The position numbers and the translations under genes are program-made. From Neobacillus ginsengisoli (GTDB taxonomy: Bacteria; Bacillota; Bacilli; Bacillales_B; DSM-18226), in contig NZ_JAUSTW010000001.1 of assembly GCF_030813055.1 (NCBI RefSeq), positions 310,001-374,000 of the forward strand: a stretch of DNA of 64,000 nt. Direction: 5' to 3'. The notes under the pieces were generated by a model. It did no database searches, was not told the DNA's origin, and saw nothing but the letters and a program-made list of their open reading frames with translations. Every line of letters begins with the position of its first letter. Positions within the stretch are counted from its first letter, which is position 1. Positions 49,229-59,201 of this stretch are shown here, piece after piece.

Positions 49229-49304
49229 TAGTAGCAAATTTCTTTCTGAATCACGTCAAGATAACTTCTGGAATCTTAGAATGGATAAGAGAGGAGAATA
49301 TAAA

Positions 49305-49979
49305 TTGGTTACGTCGAATGTTGCTGCAATGATAGACCATACCTTATTAAAACCTGATGCAACAAAGCAACAAATTGAAACGCTTTGCCATGAAGCACGG
49401 GAGTATAAATTTTTTTCTGTTTGTGTTAACCCTGCATGGGTCTCTACTTCAAAAGAACTCTTAAAAGGCAGCGGTGTAAAGGTTTGTACGGTCATTGGAT
49501 TTCCTTTAGGAGCAACGACTACAGAAACAAAAGCTTTTGAAACCAAAAATGCCATTGACCATGGGGCCGAGGAGGTCGATATGGTGATTAATATTGGTGC
49601 ACTGAAGGATAAAAACGATGAATTAGTGGAAAGCGATATACGAGCTGTTGTTGAAGCAGCAAAAGGCAGGGCTTTAACAAAAGTCATTATCGAAACAAGC
49701 CTTTTGTCTAAAGAAGAAAAAATCAGAGCCTGCGAGCTATCGGTTAAAGCAGGGGCTGATTATGTGAAAACCTCAACCGGATTCTCTACAGGTGGAGCAA
49801 CAGTCGAGGATATTAAATTAATGAGAAATACAGTTGGGCCAAACATTGGGGTAAAAGCATCCGGTGGAGTACGAAGTACAGAAGATGCTCAAAATATGAT
49901 TCAAGCAGGCGCAACAAGAATTGGTGCAAGTTCAGGTGTGGCCATACTAAATGGACTGACAGTAACTTCAAATTATTAA
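49305..49979 (+). CDS. deoC: deoxyribose-phosphate aldolase
   Basis: This 224-aa TIM-barrel aldolase splits deoxyribose 5-phosphate. The Schiff-base Lys155 stands in [14 protein letters not shown], with Lys126 in [10 protein letters not shown] and KASGGVRS later. TTG 49305 was chosen because aggaga stands 8 bases before it and the length fits the family; ATG 49281 would be upstream of this site. It is a single gene with its own promoter and terminator. Confidence 0.96.
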   Translation: MVTSNVAAMIDHTLLKPDATKQQIETLCHEAREYKFFSVCVNPAWVSTSKELLKGSGVKVCTVIGFPLGATTTETKAFETKNAIDHGAEEVDMVINIGALKDKNDELVESDIRAVVEAAKGRALTKVIIETSLLSKEEKIRACELSVKAGADYVKTSTGFSTGGATVEDIKLMRNTVGPNIGVKASGGVRSTEDAQNMIQAGATRIGASSGVAILNGLTVTSNY

Positions 49980-49985
49980 AAAATA

Positions 49986-50011
49986 TGACGGCTTTCAGCC
50001 GTCTTGTTTTC
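49986..50011. terminator. terminator between deoC and yqeW
   Basis: The stem gacggct with agccgtc (loop ttc) is followed by TTGTTTT on the + strand. AAAAAATA on the other side can serve yqeW. Confidence 0.85.
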
Positions 50012-50019
50012 AATATGCA

Positions 50020-50946
50020 TTATGATTTTTTTCCATGAAGAAATAAAAGCATTTCTCCAAATTTCGTTGCAAATGGTAAAACAAGCAATGAAGTAGCGAC
50101 ATTAAAGATTACACTAATATGTGCCAATTGTACATCCTTATGGCTGGCCAGGAAAGCGGCATGATTCGTTAGAATCGGAATGAGCGGTATAAAAAGCAAT
50201 ACCCCAAAAATGTTAAGCCAAACATGAGCATATGCGGCAAGTCTGGATTCTTTGCCTCCACCTATAGAAGCAATTACAGCCGTGATGCAAGTGCCGATAT
50301 TAGCCCCTAGCATTATGGCGATTCCTGCATTAAGCTGCAGCAGTCCTGCTGTTAAAAATCCCATGGCAATTCCCGTCATCGCCGTACTGGATTGAATGAT
50401 AGCCGTAATGATTGCACCAGTTAGAAGGCTAAAGAGAATACTGTCGTTTATGGAAAGAATAAATTTATTAATAAACGGGAGAGATGTCAATGGATGTGCC
50501 AATAACTCGAATCCTTTCATTGCCGTAAATACTGAGGCAATTCCAAATAAAAGCATCCCAATGCTCCTAGCTTTTTTGTTTTTAAATAAAATAAGCAATG
50601 CGCCGCTAATTGCCAATGGGACAAGAATAGAGTCTAAGTTGAAGGTAATTAATTCTGTCTTAAAAGTAGTTCCGATATTTGTCCCTAATATTATCCCTAT
50701 TGATTGAGGAAAGTTCATGATTCCTGCTGAAATTAATCCTATCGTAATGACCATTACAGCCGTGCTGCTTTGTAATAGGGCAGTTATAATCGTCCCTGTG
50801 ATCATTCCTTTTATGGGTGAACTTGTCAGTTTGATCAGCCATAAGCGTAAATTATCTGCAGATAGATTAAATAATCCAAACCTCATAATGGTCATACCAA
50901 AAATAAATAATAAAATGCATAGTACAAATAATAATATGTATAGCAT
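50020..50946 (-). CDS. yqeW: Na/Pi cotransporter family protein YqeW
   Basis: This 308-aa membrane protein has two inverted Na/Pi-cotransporter repeats with the QSSTAVMVITIG and IQSSTAMTGIAMG signatures. It probably takes up phosphate with sodium. The start was placed at ATG 50946 because a minus-strand gcgaggggg stands before it; the ORF could extend to 50997, but this would add an unlikely polar N-terminus. Confidence 0.93.
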   Translation of the reverse strand: MLYILLFVLCILLFIFGMTIMRFGLFNLSADNLRLWLIKLTSSPIKGMITGTIITALLQSSTAVMVITIGLISAGIMNFPQSIGIILGTNIGTTFKTELITFNLDSILVPLAISGALLILFKNKKARSIGMLLFGIASVFTAMKGFELLAHPLTSLPFINKFILSINDSILFSLLTGAIITAIIQSSTAMTGIAMGFLTAGLLQLNAGIAIMLGANIGTCITAVIASIGGGKESRLAAYAHVWLNIFGVLLFIPLIPILTNHAAFLASHKDVQLAHISVIFNVATSLLVLPFATKFGEMLLFLHGKKS

Positions 50947-51087
50947 GTCTTGGCCCCCTCGCTTCATTGTATGGTTCAGAAGGAAGGGACATGCCATATT
51001 TCAAGGGAAAATAAGACTTCAATATAAAGAAATTACATTTTAATGAATAAAAATTTGAAAAGCTTGCATTAACTATTCGAATTACAG

Positions 51088-51116
51088 TTGACCTTGAATC
51101 GAGGTTATATTATAAT
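51088..51116 (+). promoter_or_regulatory. sigma-A promoter of rpsU
   Basis: TTGACC at 51088-51093 and TATAAT at 51111-51116 with a 17-base spacer; the rpsU start is 57 bases downstream. Confidence 0.85.
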
Positions 51117-51172
51117 TGCAAGGTACATGGATTGAATGTAAGTGTGTTGTGTTTCGGAGGGAGGGAAAGAGA

Positions 51173-51346
51173 ATGTCTAAAACCGTCGTTCGTAAAAACG
51201 AATCGCTTGAAGATGCTCTTCGTCGCTTCAAACGTACAGTATCAAAAACTGGTACTTTGCAAGAGGCAAGAAAGCGCGAATTCTACGAAAAGCCAAGTGT
51301 AAAACGTAAGAAAAAGTCTGAAGCAGCAAGAAAACGTAAGTTTTAA
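51173..51346 (+). CDS. rpsU: 30S ribosomal protein S21
   Basis: This 57-aa very basic protein begins [21 protein letters not shown] and ends [12 protein letters not shown], the pattern of S21. ATG 51173 follows ggagggaggg. It is followed by yqeY after 15 bases, as in other Bacilli. Confidence 0.98.
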   Translation: MSKTVVRKNESLEDALRRFKRTVSKTGTLQEARKREFYEKPSVKRKKKSEAARKRKF

Positions 51347-51361
51347 GAGAGGGTGTAATTT

Positions 51362-51808
51362 ATGAGTCTTCTCGAGCGTTTAAATAATGACATGAAACAA
51401 GCGATGAAAAACAAGGAAAAAGACAAACTCTCCGTGATTCGGATGGTTAAGGCTTCATTGCAAAATGAAGCGATTAAGCTCGGTACGAAAGAGCTATCCG
51501 AAAATGATGAGTTAACAGTCCTTTCTCGCGAAGTAAAACAACGCAAAGACTCCCTCCATGAATTTGATAAAGCAGGTCGTGAAGACTTGGTTGATAAATT
51601 GCGTACAGAATTGACGTTTGTTGAACTGTACTTACCGAAACAGCTTTCCGAAGAAGAGTTGACAGAAATCGTGAAAGAAACGATTTCTGATATCGGTGCA
51701 ACATCAAAAGCGGATATGGGAAAAGTGATGGCTGCGTTGATGCCGAAGGTAAAAGGCAAAGCAGATGGGTCACTTGTTAATAAACTTGTACAACAACACC
51801 TTTCATAA
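51362..51808 (+). CDS. yqeY: GatB/YqeY domain protein
   Basis: This 148-aa helical protein consists of the YqeY domain, related to the tail of GatB ([47 protein letters not shown]). The domain binds tRNA in GatB, so tRNA-related activity is often proposed, but the role of the free protein is not known. A terminator follows. Confidence 0.95.
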   Translation: MSLLERLNNDMKQAMKNKEKDKLSVIRMVKASLQNEAIKLGTKELSENDELTVLSREVKQRKDSLHEFDKAGREDLVDKLRTELTFVELYLPKQLSEEELTEIVKETISDIGATSKADMGKVMAALMPKVKGKADGSLVNKLVQQHLS

Positions 51809-51825
51809 GTATTCTGACATCAAGG

Positions 51826-51854
51826 CCGTAAGCATTTTTGCTTACGGTTTTTAT
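51826..51854 (+). terminator. terminator after yqeY
   Basis: ccgtaagca (51826-51834) pairs with tgcttacgg (51839-51847) and is followed by TTTTTAT. Confidence 0.92.
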
Positions 51855-51890
51855 CATTAGATTAAAAAAGTATATGTTGAACTTCGATTA

Positions 51891-51952
51891 CTGTCTAGCT
51901 CCGGCGCCCCGCGACGAGAAGACTTCGCTAAACGGGCGCCTCCGCTTTTCTT
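51891..51952. repeat. truncated copy of a Bacillaceae intergenic repeat
   Basis: The stretch starting ctgtctagctccggcgcc and ending gggcgcctccgcttttctt is GC-rich in an AT-rich gap and has an internal 7-bp inverted repeat (ggcgccc 51903-51909, gggcgcc 51934-51940). Its two ends match from memory the ends of a repetitive intergenic element widespread in Bacillus-like genomes. Here the middle is short, so it would be a deleted copy. Confidence 0.6.
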
Positions 51953-52014
51953 TAAAAAAGGTGAAACTTTATTGAATATCGAACGTACATATTAACATCA
52001 GGGATAAGATAGAA

Positions 52015-52023
52015 GGGGGGGGG
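52015..52023 (+). promoter_or_regulatory. nine-G tract serving as ribosome-binding site of nfeD
   Basis: Nine G residues stand 5-13 bases before ATG 52028. They replace a normal aaggagg. Such a tract can slip in replication, which would alter spacing and so the translation rate. Confidence 0.7.
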
Positions 52024-52027
52024 TTGT

Positions 52028-52660
52028 ATGGTAGAGTTTCTTACTGACCCGATTGTAGTAACCGTGCTATTAACGATTGCAGGAGTCGGTATCGTAATCG
52101 AGCTTTTTTCTCCTAAATTCGGGGTTCCTGGATTTATTGGAGTAATGGCGCTACTGTTATTCTTTTATGGACATTTTCAAGCAGGTATGGCTGGATATGG
52201 AACACTCCTGCTATTTGCAGCAGGCATCCTTCTTATTTTTCTGGAGTTCTTTTTACCCGGAGCGATTTCAGGAACACTTGGAACGGCAATATTAATTTTG
52301 AGCCTTTTTATTGCAGGAGGGAATGCCTTGCAAATGGGTGTTTCTATACTAATCTCTCTTTTCTTTACGATTCTTGCTTTCTTTATTATGATTAAAGTTT
52401 TTGATAAGAAGTTAATTCTCTTTAATAAAATGGTTTTATTTGATTCAGCCAGGAAAGAAGACGGCTATGTATCGAATATTAACCGTACTGACCTATTGGG
52501 CAAGGAAGGTGTAGCTTTAACTATTTTACGCCCTGCAGGGACGGTTATTATTAATTCTGAACGGATCGATGCAGTGAGTGAAGGCGGATTCATTGATCAA
52601 AACGCAAAAGTGAAGGTAATTAAGGTTGAAGGAGCCCGCATAGTTGTACGAGAGATATAA
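52028..52660 (+). CDS. NfeD family membrane protein, short form
   Basis: This 210-aa protein has about four to five membrane helices (residues about 10-125) and a C-terminal OB-fold NfeD domain (about 150-210; [32 protein letters not shown]). The N-terminal serine-protease domain known from the longer YqeZ type is missing: a stop codon at 52010 closes the frame upstream and no protease ORF is present. It partners with flotillin FloA downstream, whose ribosome-binding site starts 3 bases after this stop. Probable role: organising membrane microdomains. Confidence 0.85.
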   Translation: MVEFLTDPIVVTVLLTIAGVGIVIELFSPKFGVPGFIGVMALLLFFYGHFQAGMAGYGTLLLFAAGILLIFLEFFLPGAISGTLGTAILILSLFIAGGNALQMGVSILISLFFTILAFFIMIKVFDKKLILFNKMVLFDSARKEDGYVSNINRTDLLGKEGVALTILRPAGTVIINSERIDAVSEGGFIDQNAKVKVIKVEGARIVVREI

Positions 52661-52679
52661 TCTGGAGGAGGTTTTGGAG

Positions 52680-53669
52680 TTGGTAACGAATGGAACCATT
52701 TTTATAATTGCGATTGTATTTGTTGCTTTAATATTTTTAGGAATATTATTATCTTTTGTTCCGGTAATGTTATGGATATCTGCCCTTGCAGCAGGAGTTC
52801 GTGTGAGTATTTTTACCTTAGTGGGGATGAGGCTGCGAAGGGTTACGCCAAGCAGAGTCATAAATCCGCTTATTAAGGCCCATAAAGCAGGTTTAAATGT
52901 AACAACCAATCAGCTTGAAAGTCATTATTTAGCAGGCGGGAATGTGGATCGTGTTGTGAATGCGCTTATTGCTGCCCATCGCGCAAATATTGAACTATCA
53001 TTCGAACGAGGCGCGGCGATCGATCTCGCAGGACGTGATGTCCTTCAAGCAGTGCAAATGAGTGTAAACCCAAAAGTAATTGAGACACCGTTTATACCGG
53101 GCGTTGCCATGAACGGAATTGAAGTGAAGGTAAAAGCAAGAATTACCGTACGGGCCAATATAGAGCGCCTCGTCGGCGGTGCGGGTGAAGAAACGGTTAT
53201 AGCCCGTGTTGGTGAAGGAGTCGTGTCTACAATTGGTTCATCGGACAGCCATTTCAAGGTGCTAGAAAAACCTGACTTAATTTCGCAAACAGTACTTTCA
53301 AAGGGGCTAGATGCAGGTACTGCGTTTGAGATCCTTTCGATTGACATTGCTGATGTTGATGTTGGTAAAAACATCGGTGCTGAATTACAAACTGAACAGG
53401 CCGAAGCGGATAAGAAGATCGCACAGGCTAAAGCTGAAGAGCGCAGAGCCATGGCTGTCGCCCAAGAACAAGAAATGAAGGCAAAAGTACAAGAAATGAG
53501 AGCGAAGGTTGTGGAGGCTGAAGCGGAAGTTCCGCGGGCGATGGCTGAAGCACTTAAATCAGGAAATATCGGTGTTATGGACTACATGAACATAAAAAAT
53601 ATTTCCGCTGATACAGACATGAGAGGCTCAATAGGTAAGATAACAGGTGAGAAGAAGGACGATAATTAG
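52680..53669 (+). CDS. floA: flotillin-like protein FloA
   Basis: This 329-aa protein has an N-terminal membrane hairpin (about 5-45), an SPFH-like domain and a Glu/Ala-rich coiled coil (about 230-300; [26 protein letters not shown]). It forms membrane foci linked with fluidity and secretion. TTG 52680 was chosen because ggaggagg (52663-52670) stands before it and [13 protein letters not shown] makes a proper start. It matches B. subtilis YqfA. Confidence 0.95.
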   Translation: MVTNGTIFIIAIVFVALIFLGILLSFVPVMLWISALAAGVRVSIFTLVGMRLRRVTPSRVINPLIKAHKAGLNVTTNQLESHYLAGGNVDRVVNALIAAHRANIELSFERGAAIDLAGRDVLQAVQMSVNPKVIETPFIPGVAMNGIEVKVKARITVRANIERLVGGAGEETVIARVGEGVVSTIGSSDSHFKVLEKPDLISQTVLSKGLDAGTAFEILSIDIADVDVGKNIGAELQTEQAEADKKIAQAKAEERRAMAVAQEQEMKAKVQEMRAKVVEAEAEVPRAMAEALKSGNIGVMDYMNIKNISADTDMRGSIGKITGEKKDDN

Positions 53670-53710
53670 CAAACACCATACGGACATTTATAAAAAAAGG
53701 AGGGTGGAAT

Positions 53711-54178
53711 TTGAATACGTTAATTTTCATGATTATCGTAGGTATTATCTCAACCATTTTTAGTAAAGCAAAAGGGAATAAGGGACCAACCAAAAAAAAA
53801 ACCTATTCATTCAATAATATAGATGACCTTCGTGAGCTGTTTAATAATAATAAAACAACGAATCATCCCCAAAGACAAACTAGAACGATTCCGTCTGTGA
53901 ATATAGAAAATCAACCTGACAATATGGAAAGTATCGAAAAGAAATATTTAAAAATAAAGCAAGTGTCAGAAGCCAATCCGGTTGGAATGGTCATTCTTCC
54001 CCCTCCTGAACAAAAACTAATTGAACCGGTAAAAAAGATCGAAAACGACAAAAAAGAGGAAGAACGATTAGCCTTTTCAGACATCCCGGATGCGAAAACA
54101 CTGGTCAACGGGATTATCTGGTCTGAAATCCTCGGGGAACCGCGCTCGAAAAAGCCTTATTTTGCAAAAAATAAATAA
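53711..54178 (+). CDS. yqfB: YqfB-like small membrane-anchored protein
   Basis: This 155-aa protein has one short N-terminal helix (about 2-18) and then a polar, Lys/Asn-rich region of low complexity. The end has a conserved-looking helix (DAKTLVNGIIWSEILGEPRSKKPY). TTG 53711 follows aaaggagggtgg. Its place behind floA corresponds to yqfB; function is unknown. The symbol rests mainly on gene order. Confidence 0.6.
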   Translation: MNTLIFMIIVGIISTIFSKAKGNKGPTKKKTYSFNNIDDLRELFNNNKTTNHPQRQTRTIPSVNIENQPDNMESIEKKYLKIKQVSEANPVGMVILPPPEQKLIEPVKKIENDKKEEERLAFSDIPDAKTLVNGIIWSEILGEPRSKKPYFAKNK

Positions 54179-54225
54179 GTCCTTTTTGAATAAAACAAGG
54201 ATGTAAAAAGGAAAAAGATGTGCTA

Positions 54226-54274
54226 GAACCCCCTTTTATTTCATAAATATGAGATGAAAGGGGGTTCTTTTTTT
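54226..54274 (+). terminator. long terminator hairpin with the yqfC ribosome-binding site in its 3' arm
   Basis: A 19-bp stem (54226-54244 with 54249-54267, two G-U pairs, 4-base loop) is followed by exactly seven T (54268-54274). The yqfC ATG is at 54275-54277. The sequence aaaggggg, the only possible ribosome-binding site for yqfC, is at 54257-54264 within the 3' arm. Confidence 0.9.
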
Positions 54275-54577
54275 ATGGCAAAAACATTGGGCCAACGCGT
54301 CCGGAGCTGGATGGCAAAAAAAATGGATCTTCCTCAAGATGTCATGATGGATTTACCCCGCATAACGATGATAGGGCAGATTCATATATACATTGAAAAT
54401 CATAGAGGGTTATTAACCTTTACGGATAAAGAACTGCGCTTGTTGTTAAAACAGGGTCAGTTATTAATAAAAGGTAAAGCATTCGTGATAAAAACTATTT
54501 TACCTGAAGAAATTTTATTGGAAGGAAAAATAGATCAGGTCATTTATATAAATGAAAATTCGGGAGGAACAAAATGA
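54275..54577 (+). CDS. yqfC: sporulation protein YqfC
   Basis: This 100-aa protein is related to the YabP/YqfC family (LPQDVMMDLPRITMIGQIHIYIENHRGLLTFT; LLLKQGQLLIKGKAFVIKTILPEEILLEGKI). The family is made in the mother cell during sporulation. ATG 54275 comes directly after a T7 tract; the ORF could extend to ATG 54254, but this lies in the hairpin arm. It overlaps yqfD by 4 bases. Confidence 0.92.
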   Translation: MAKTLGQRVRSWMAKKMDLPQDVMMDLPRITMIGQIHIYIENHRGLLTFTDKELRLLLKQGQLLIKGKAFVIKTILPEEILLEGKIDQVIYINENSGGTK

Positions 54578-55764
54578 AAAACCAATGGATCGAATTTTTA
54601 TATGGCAGGGTAACAGTTAAGGTATCCGGAAGGGGAATAGAGCGGTTTTTAAACGTTCTTACTAGGAATGGTCTCCATATTTGGAATGTAAAACGGCATG
54701 GAACCGAAACCGTCACTTTTAAAATGAGGCTTCAGGATGCAAAAAAAATTAGACATTTCGTGCGGAAAAGTGAATGCGCTATTTCCTTTTTGCAGCGAAG
54801 CGGTGTTCCATTTTTAATAAAACGGCTGTTGAAAAACAGTGGATTTTTGGCAGGGGCAGCCGTTTTCTTACTCATCATTTTGTTTTTATCGAATGTTATT
54901 TGGGGAATTGAAATAAAAGGAGCAAAACCGGCAACCGAGTATCAAATTCGTAAAGAATTGGACAAGATGGGCGTTAAAATTGGAAAGGTACAGTTTTTTG
55001 TAGACAATGTTGAAGCCATTCAAAGGAAGCTGACTAATAACATTAGTGCCCTTACATGGGTTGGCGTAGAATTAAGAGGGACAACCTATCACTTTCAAGT
55101 TGTTGAAAAAACCGAACCTAAAAAACCTGAGCTATTATCACCTAGGAATCTAGTGGCGAAAAAGAAAGCAATCATTGTAAGAATGGATATTGATGAAGGT
55201 CAGCAAGTGGTTGCTAAAAATGATCATGTTCAAAAGGGCCAATTACTCGTATCCGGAGAAATTGGCCAGGAAGGGAAAACAGAACTTGTACCTGCAAAAG
55301 GTGAAGTATGGGGGGAGACGTGGTATAAGAGCCATGTTGAACTACCGCTAAAAACAAATTTTAAAGTATTCAACGGGAAAGAAGAACAAAAATACTTCAT
55401 TGAAATAGCTAACATTGACCTGCCGATTTGGGGATTTGGAAAATCAGAATTTAAGGAATCTGAAACAGAAAAAAATGTACACAAGATTCATTTCTTAAAA
55501 TGGGAACTGCCTATTTCCTACGTTAACAAAACCATTCGTGAACGGGAAGAGATTACCCGTACGTATACAAATTTAGAGGCGGAACAAATAGCACTTGAGA
55601 TGGCTAAAAAAGAAATAAAAAGCCATTTGGATGAAGATGCTATCATTAAAGATCAAATGATTTTACACAAAGCAATTGAAAATGGTAAAGTTATACTAGA
55701 TATCCATTTTAAGATAATCGAAAATATTGCTGTCGGACAACCGATATCCAAGGAGACTCAATGA
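54574..55764 (+). CDS. yqfD: sporulation protein YqfD
   Basis: This 396-aa protein has a cytosolic N-terminal part (about 1-85), one membrane helix (about 93-112), and a large outer domain. YqfD-family proteins are made under sigma-E and sit in the mother-cell membrane; their role is poorly defined. The start overlaps the yqfC stop (ATGA), and yqfD abuts phoH without a gap. Confidence 0.94.
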   Translation: MKNQWIEFLYGRVTVKVSGRGIERFLNVLTRNGLHIWNVKRHGTETVTFKMRLQDAKKIRHFVRKSECAISFLQRSGVPFLIKRLLKNSGFLAGAAVFLLIILFLSNVIWGIEIKGAKPATEYQIRKELDKMGVKIGKVQFFVDNVEAIQRKLTNNISALTWVGVELRGTTYHFQVVEKTEPKKPELLSPRNLVAKKKAIIVRMDIDEGQQVVAKNDHVQKGQLLVSGEIGQEGKTELVPAKGEVWGETWYKSHVELPLKTNFKVFNGKEEQKYFIEIANIDLPIWGFGKSEFKESETEKNVHKIHFLKWELPISYVNKTIREREEITRTYTNLEAEQIALEMAKKEIKSHLDEDAIIKDQMILHKAIENGKVILDIHFKIIENIAVGQPISKETQ

Positions 55765-56733
55765 ATGACAGAAGAGCTAAAAACAATAAATGTACAGCTT
55801 GAAAACCCTACAGAGGCAATTTCACTTTTAGGGAACTCGGATTCAAATATTAAAATCATTGAACAAGAACTGGATGTTTCGATTGTCACCAGGGGTGAAT
55901 CAGTTAGTTTGTCCGGTGATAAAGAACATGTAGAAATGGCAGGTCAAATCCTAAATAAACTAATTTTCTTAATCCGCAGGGGTGTAAATATTAGTCAGCG
56001 GGATGTTCTGTATGCGGTCCAAATGGCTCAAAAAGGTACTCTGGATTATTTTGTGAATTTGTACGATGAGGAAATTGCGAAAAATGTAAAAGGGAAAACG
56101 ATTCGTATAAAGACGCTCGGGCAAAGACAATATGTGATGGCGATTAAGAAAAATGACTTAGTATTTGGGATTGGACCTGCAGGAACAGGTAAAACCTATC
56201 TCGCTGTCGTCATGGCTGTTAATGCTCTTAAAAGTGGTCAGGTCAATAGAATAATTTTAACAAGGCCGGCAGTTGAAGCAGGGGAGAGCCTTGGGTTTCT
56301 TCCGGGGGATTTAAAAGAGAAGGTTGACCCATACCTACGGCCATTGTATGATGCACTCCATGATATTCTGGGTACCGAACATACCCAGCGATTAATTGAA
56401 CGGGGGACCATTGAGATTGCTCCGCTTGCCTATATGAGGGGCAGGACATTAGACGAAGCTTTTGTAATTTTAGACGAAGCTCAAAATACAACTCATGCCC
56501 AAATGAAAATGTTTTTAACCCGTCTTGGGTTTGGTTCGAAAATGGTCATTACAGGGGACCGGACACAGGTGGATTTACCTAAAGGTGTAAAATCAGGTTT
56601 AATTGTTGCGGAGGAAATACTTACGGACGTAAAGGGGATTTCGTTTGTGTTTTTAGAACAAAGTGACGTAGTTCGCCACCCTCTCGTTGGTAGGATTATC
56701 GAAGCATACGGTAAGAAGACTGATCAAAAATGA
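55765..56733 (+). CDS. phoH: PhoH family P-loop ATPase
   Basis: This 322-aa protein has an N-terminal KH-like region (about 10-75) and a PhoH ATPase domain with Walker A GIGPAGTGKTYLAV near residue 140 and Walker B VILDEAQN near 235. PhoH-family proteins are thought to act on RNA, in line with nearby ybeY. The ATG follows the yqfD stop directly. Confidence 0.95.
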   Translation: MTEELKTINVQLENPTEAISLLGNSDSNIKIIEQELDVSIVTRGESVSLSGDKEHVEMAGQILNKLIFLIRRGVNISQRDVLYAVQMAQKGTLDYFVNLYDEEIAKNVKGKTIRIKTLGQRQYVMAIKKNDLVFGIGPAGTGKTYLAVVMAVNALKSGQVNRIILTRPAVEAGESLGFLPGDLKEKVDPYLRPLYDALHDILGTEHTQRLIERGTIEIAPLAYMRGRTLDEAFVILDEAQNTTHAQMKMFLTRLGFGSKMVITGDRTQVDLPKGVKSGLIVAEEILTDVKGISFVFLEQSDVVRHPLVGRIIEAYGKKTDQK

Positions 56734-56750
56734 AACTATAGTATAAATAG

Positions 56751-56780
56751 GATAGACCATTTAATGGTTTATCTTTTTTA
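56751..56780 (+). terminator. terminator after phoH
   Basis: gatagacc (56751-56758) pairs with ggtttatc (56766-56773) and is followed by TTTTTTA. The gap that follows up to 57029 holds no further recognisable element. Confidence 0.85.
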
Positions 56781-57029
56781 TTTTTTCTAAGAATAGTCTA
56801 CAAAATGAATCTTCTTCTTTTAGCAGGTGAAAAGTCTCGGGAAAACTGTTATCATTTTACATAAAGCAGACTGTCAACAAAAATTTATTTAAAATAAGTA
56901 TTTTCTGCAATCTGCAATAAATGCAGCGTCTGCAAAAAAATGATTCGAGCTTGGATAGCAAGACCCATTAGATGTCTAAGTGCCTCGATAAGGTATATTG
57001 GATGGTTTAGGGGCCGTGGAGGGATTTAA

Positions 57030-59201
57030 TTGGAAAAACTTCAGCAGCACTTCATTCAGATACGGAAGCTCCTCGATATTACTTTTTTTCGAGTTTTATC
57101 TTTTCTTGTTTTAGGAATTGTTCTTTATGCGGCAATGTTTAATAATGTAAAACCTGAAAAACTGGATTTAAATTTGTTTTCGATTGCCCAAAAAACAATA
57201 CGTTCGCCCGGGACAGTTGAGGATAAAGAAAGTACTGAAAAAAAGCGTAAAGAAGCGTTGGATCAGGTACAAGATGTATACACCTTAAAAAAGGAGTATA
57301 CTCAAAATCGAGTTGACTTAATAACCTCTATATTTGATTCTGCTTCTGAAGTGAATGACGAAATAAAAGAGGATCTGAAGAAACAGTCTGAAGCGTCTAC
57401 AGATAAATCTATGAAAGTAACAGAGCCAAGTGTTCCCGAAAAAGTAGCAAAGTTAAAATCAAAATTGACCCCGAGTGTGACAAAGGATCTTTCTGACCAG
57501 GTTTTTTCAGGAATAGTCCAAGCTAGCAAAGAAGAATTATCAATCGCTAAGGATCTGACAGTAACAGCAATTAACAATGTGATGACCAAAAGAATTTCAG
57601 CAGATGATGTTGAAAATGCTAAAAAAAGAGTAGAAGAAGAATTAAAATATTCTACTTTGAATGATGATTTAAAAAGTGCGGCAATTGAATTAGGCAGATA
57701 TGCAATTATCCAGAATGAATTTTATGATCCGGTTGCAACAGAAGAATTACGACAGCAAGCAGCGGAAAGTGTTGAGCCGGTTAAGATTCTTCAAGGGCAA
57801 ATAATTGTTGAAGAAGGAGCATTAATTAACCGGGAAATATATCGACAGCTAAAGCTTGTCGGTTTACTGGCGAATGAAAAATCTTTTAAGCCTTTTATCG
57901 GCTTAGCATTTTTTACTATCCTCATTGTTTCAGCGATCTATTATTACTTTTATCAAATGAAAACTGATCCGGAAAAGAGACAAACCCATTTACTCTTATT
58001 TGGAATTATTTTCATCCTGTCTATTTTTATTTTAAAAATAGTTAGCTTGCTCCAAATATTTAATTATTCCGGCATTGGCTATTTGTTTCCTGCTGCCATG
58101 GGCGGTATGCTAATTAAAATATTAATTGATGAAAAGCTTGCGGTCCTCATGTCTATCATTTTGGCTGTCTGCGGAAGCGTAGTTTTCAATGAAGGTGTTA
58201 CAGGCACACTTAATTTTTCGGAAGGGATCTATATTCTCTTCAGTGCGTTAGCAGGTATCCTTTTTTTAAGTAATCAAAATCAAAGGTCAAAAATTTTGCA
58301 AGCCGGATCATTTGCTGCCGCGGTTAATCTCCTTACGATTTGGACCTTAATGCTTTTGCCTAATGGACAATTTTCCGGTCTCGAATATGGGTATTATTTT
58401 TTAACTGCCATTGTTTCAGGGATTGCTTCTGCGGTTTTAACAATCGGATTATTGCCTTTCTTTGAGGCAAGCTTTGGAATTCTATCAACCATGAGACTTA
58501 TTGAACTATCGAATCCAAACCATCCGCTTCTTAGGAAGATTTTAATGGAGGCCCCCGGCACTTATCATCATAGTGTGATGGTAGCCAACCTGGCGGAATC
58601 CGCATGTGAGGCAATTGGGGCAAATGGTCTTTTGGCAAGGGTTGGCAGCTATTATCATGATATTGGTAAAACCAGACGACCTAACTTCTTTATCGAAAAT
58701 CAGATGCACCTTGATAATCCGCATGACCGTCTGCCGCCGGATAAAAGCGCGAACATCATCATTGATCATGTGACAGAAGGCTCCAATATTTTAAAGAAAT
58801 ACCACATGCCAAAAGAACTGATTGAAATTGCTGAACAGCATCATGGAACAACCCTTCTTAAATTTTTTTATCATAAGGCTATTCAGAATGGAGCCGAAAC
58901 TAAGGAAGAGGATTTTCGGTATCCGGGCCCTAAAGCTCAGTCAAAGGAATCTGCAATTGTCGGAATAGCTGATAGTGTCGAGGCAGCTGTGCGTTCATTG
59001 ACATCGCCTACCCCTGAATTAATTGAGTCGCTAGTGAAAAAAATCGTTGCAGACCGGCTCCAGGATGGACAATTGAATGAATGTGACCTAACATTAAAGG
59101 AACTTGAAACTGTGACCCACACTTTATGTGAAACATTAAAGGGGATTTTCCATTCAAGGATTGAATATCCAGAATTGACGAAGAAGGTGAAAGAAGCTTG
59201 A
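57030..59201 (+). CDS. pgpH: cyclic-di-AMP phosphodiesterase PgpH (7TM-HD)
   Basis: This 723-aa protein has a first helix (about 18-36), a large outer 7TMR-HDED domain (about 45-275), seven membrane helices (about 280-470), and a cytosolic HD domain (about 490-720). HD motif residues are visible in [15 protein letters not shown] and [18 protein letters not shown] follows. The family hydrolyses c-di-AMP to pApA. TTG 57030 follows ggaggga. It overlaps ybeY by 4 bases. Confidence 0.95.
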   Translation: MEKLQQHFIQIRKLLDITFFRVLSFLVLGIVLYAAMFNNVKPEKLDLNLFSIAQKTIRSPGTVEDKESTEKKRKEALDQVQDVYTLKKEYTQNRVDLITSIFDSASEVNDEIKEDLKKQSEASTDKSMKVTEPSVPEKVAKLKSKLTPSVTKDLSDQVFSGIVQASKEELSIAKDLTVTAINNVMTKRISADDVENAKKRVEEELKYSTLNDDLKSAAIELGRYAIIQNEFYDPVATEELRQQAAESVEPVKILQGQIIVEEGALINREIYRQLKLVGLLANEKSFKPFIGLAFFTILIVSAIYYYFYQMKTDPEKRQTHLLLFGIIFILSIFILKIVSLLQIFNYSGIGYLFPAAMGGMLIKILIDEKLAVLMSIILAVCGSVVFNEGVTGTLNFSEGIYILFSALAGILFLSNQNQRSKILQAGSFAAAVNLLTIWTLMLLPNGQFSGLEYGYYFLTAIVSGIASAVLTIGLLPFFEASFGILSTMRLIELSNPNHPLLRKILMEAPGTYHHSVMVANLAESACEAIGANGLLARVGSYYHDIGKTRRPNFFIENQMHLDNPHDRLPPDKSANIIIDHVTEGSNILKKYHMPKELIEIAEQHHGTTLLKFFYHKAIQNGAETKEEDFRYPGPKAQSKESAIVGIADSVEAAVRSLTSPTPELIESLVKKIVADRLQDGQLNECDLTLKELETVTHTLCETLKGIFHSRIEYPELTKKVKEA

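Noticed and set aside
49256..49687. 143-aa ORF on the minus strand inside deoC
   Set aside because: It lies opposite the well-identified deoC, and no recognisable domain or start signal is present.
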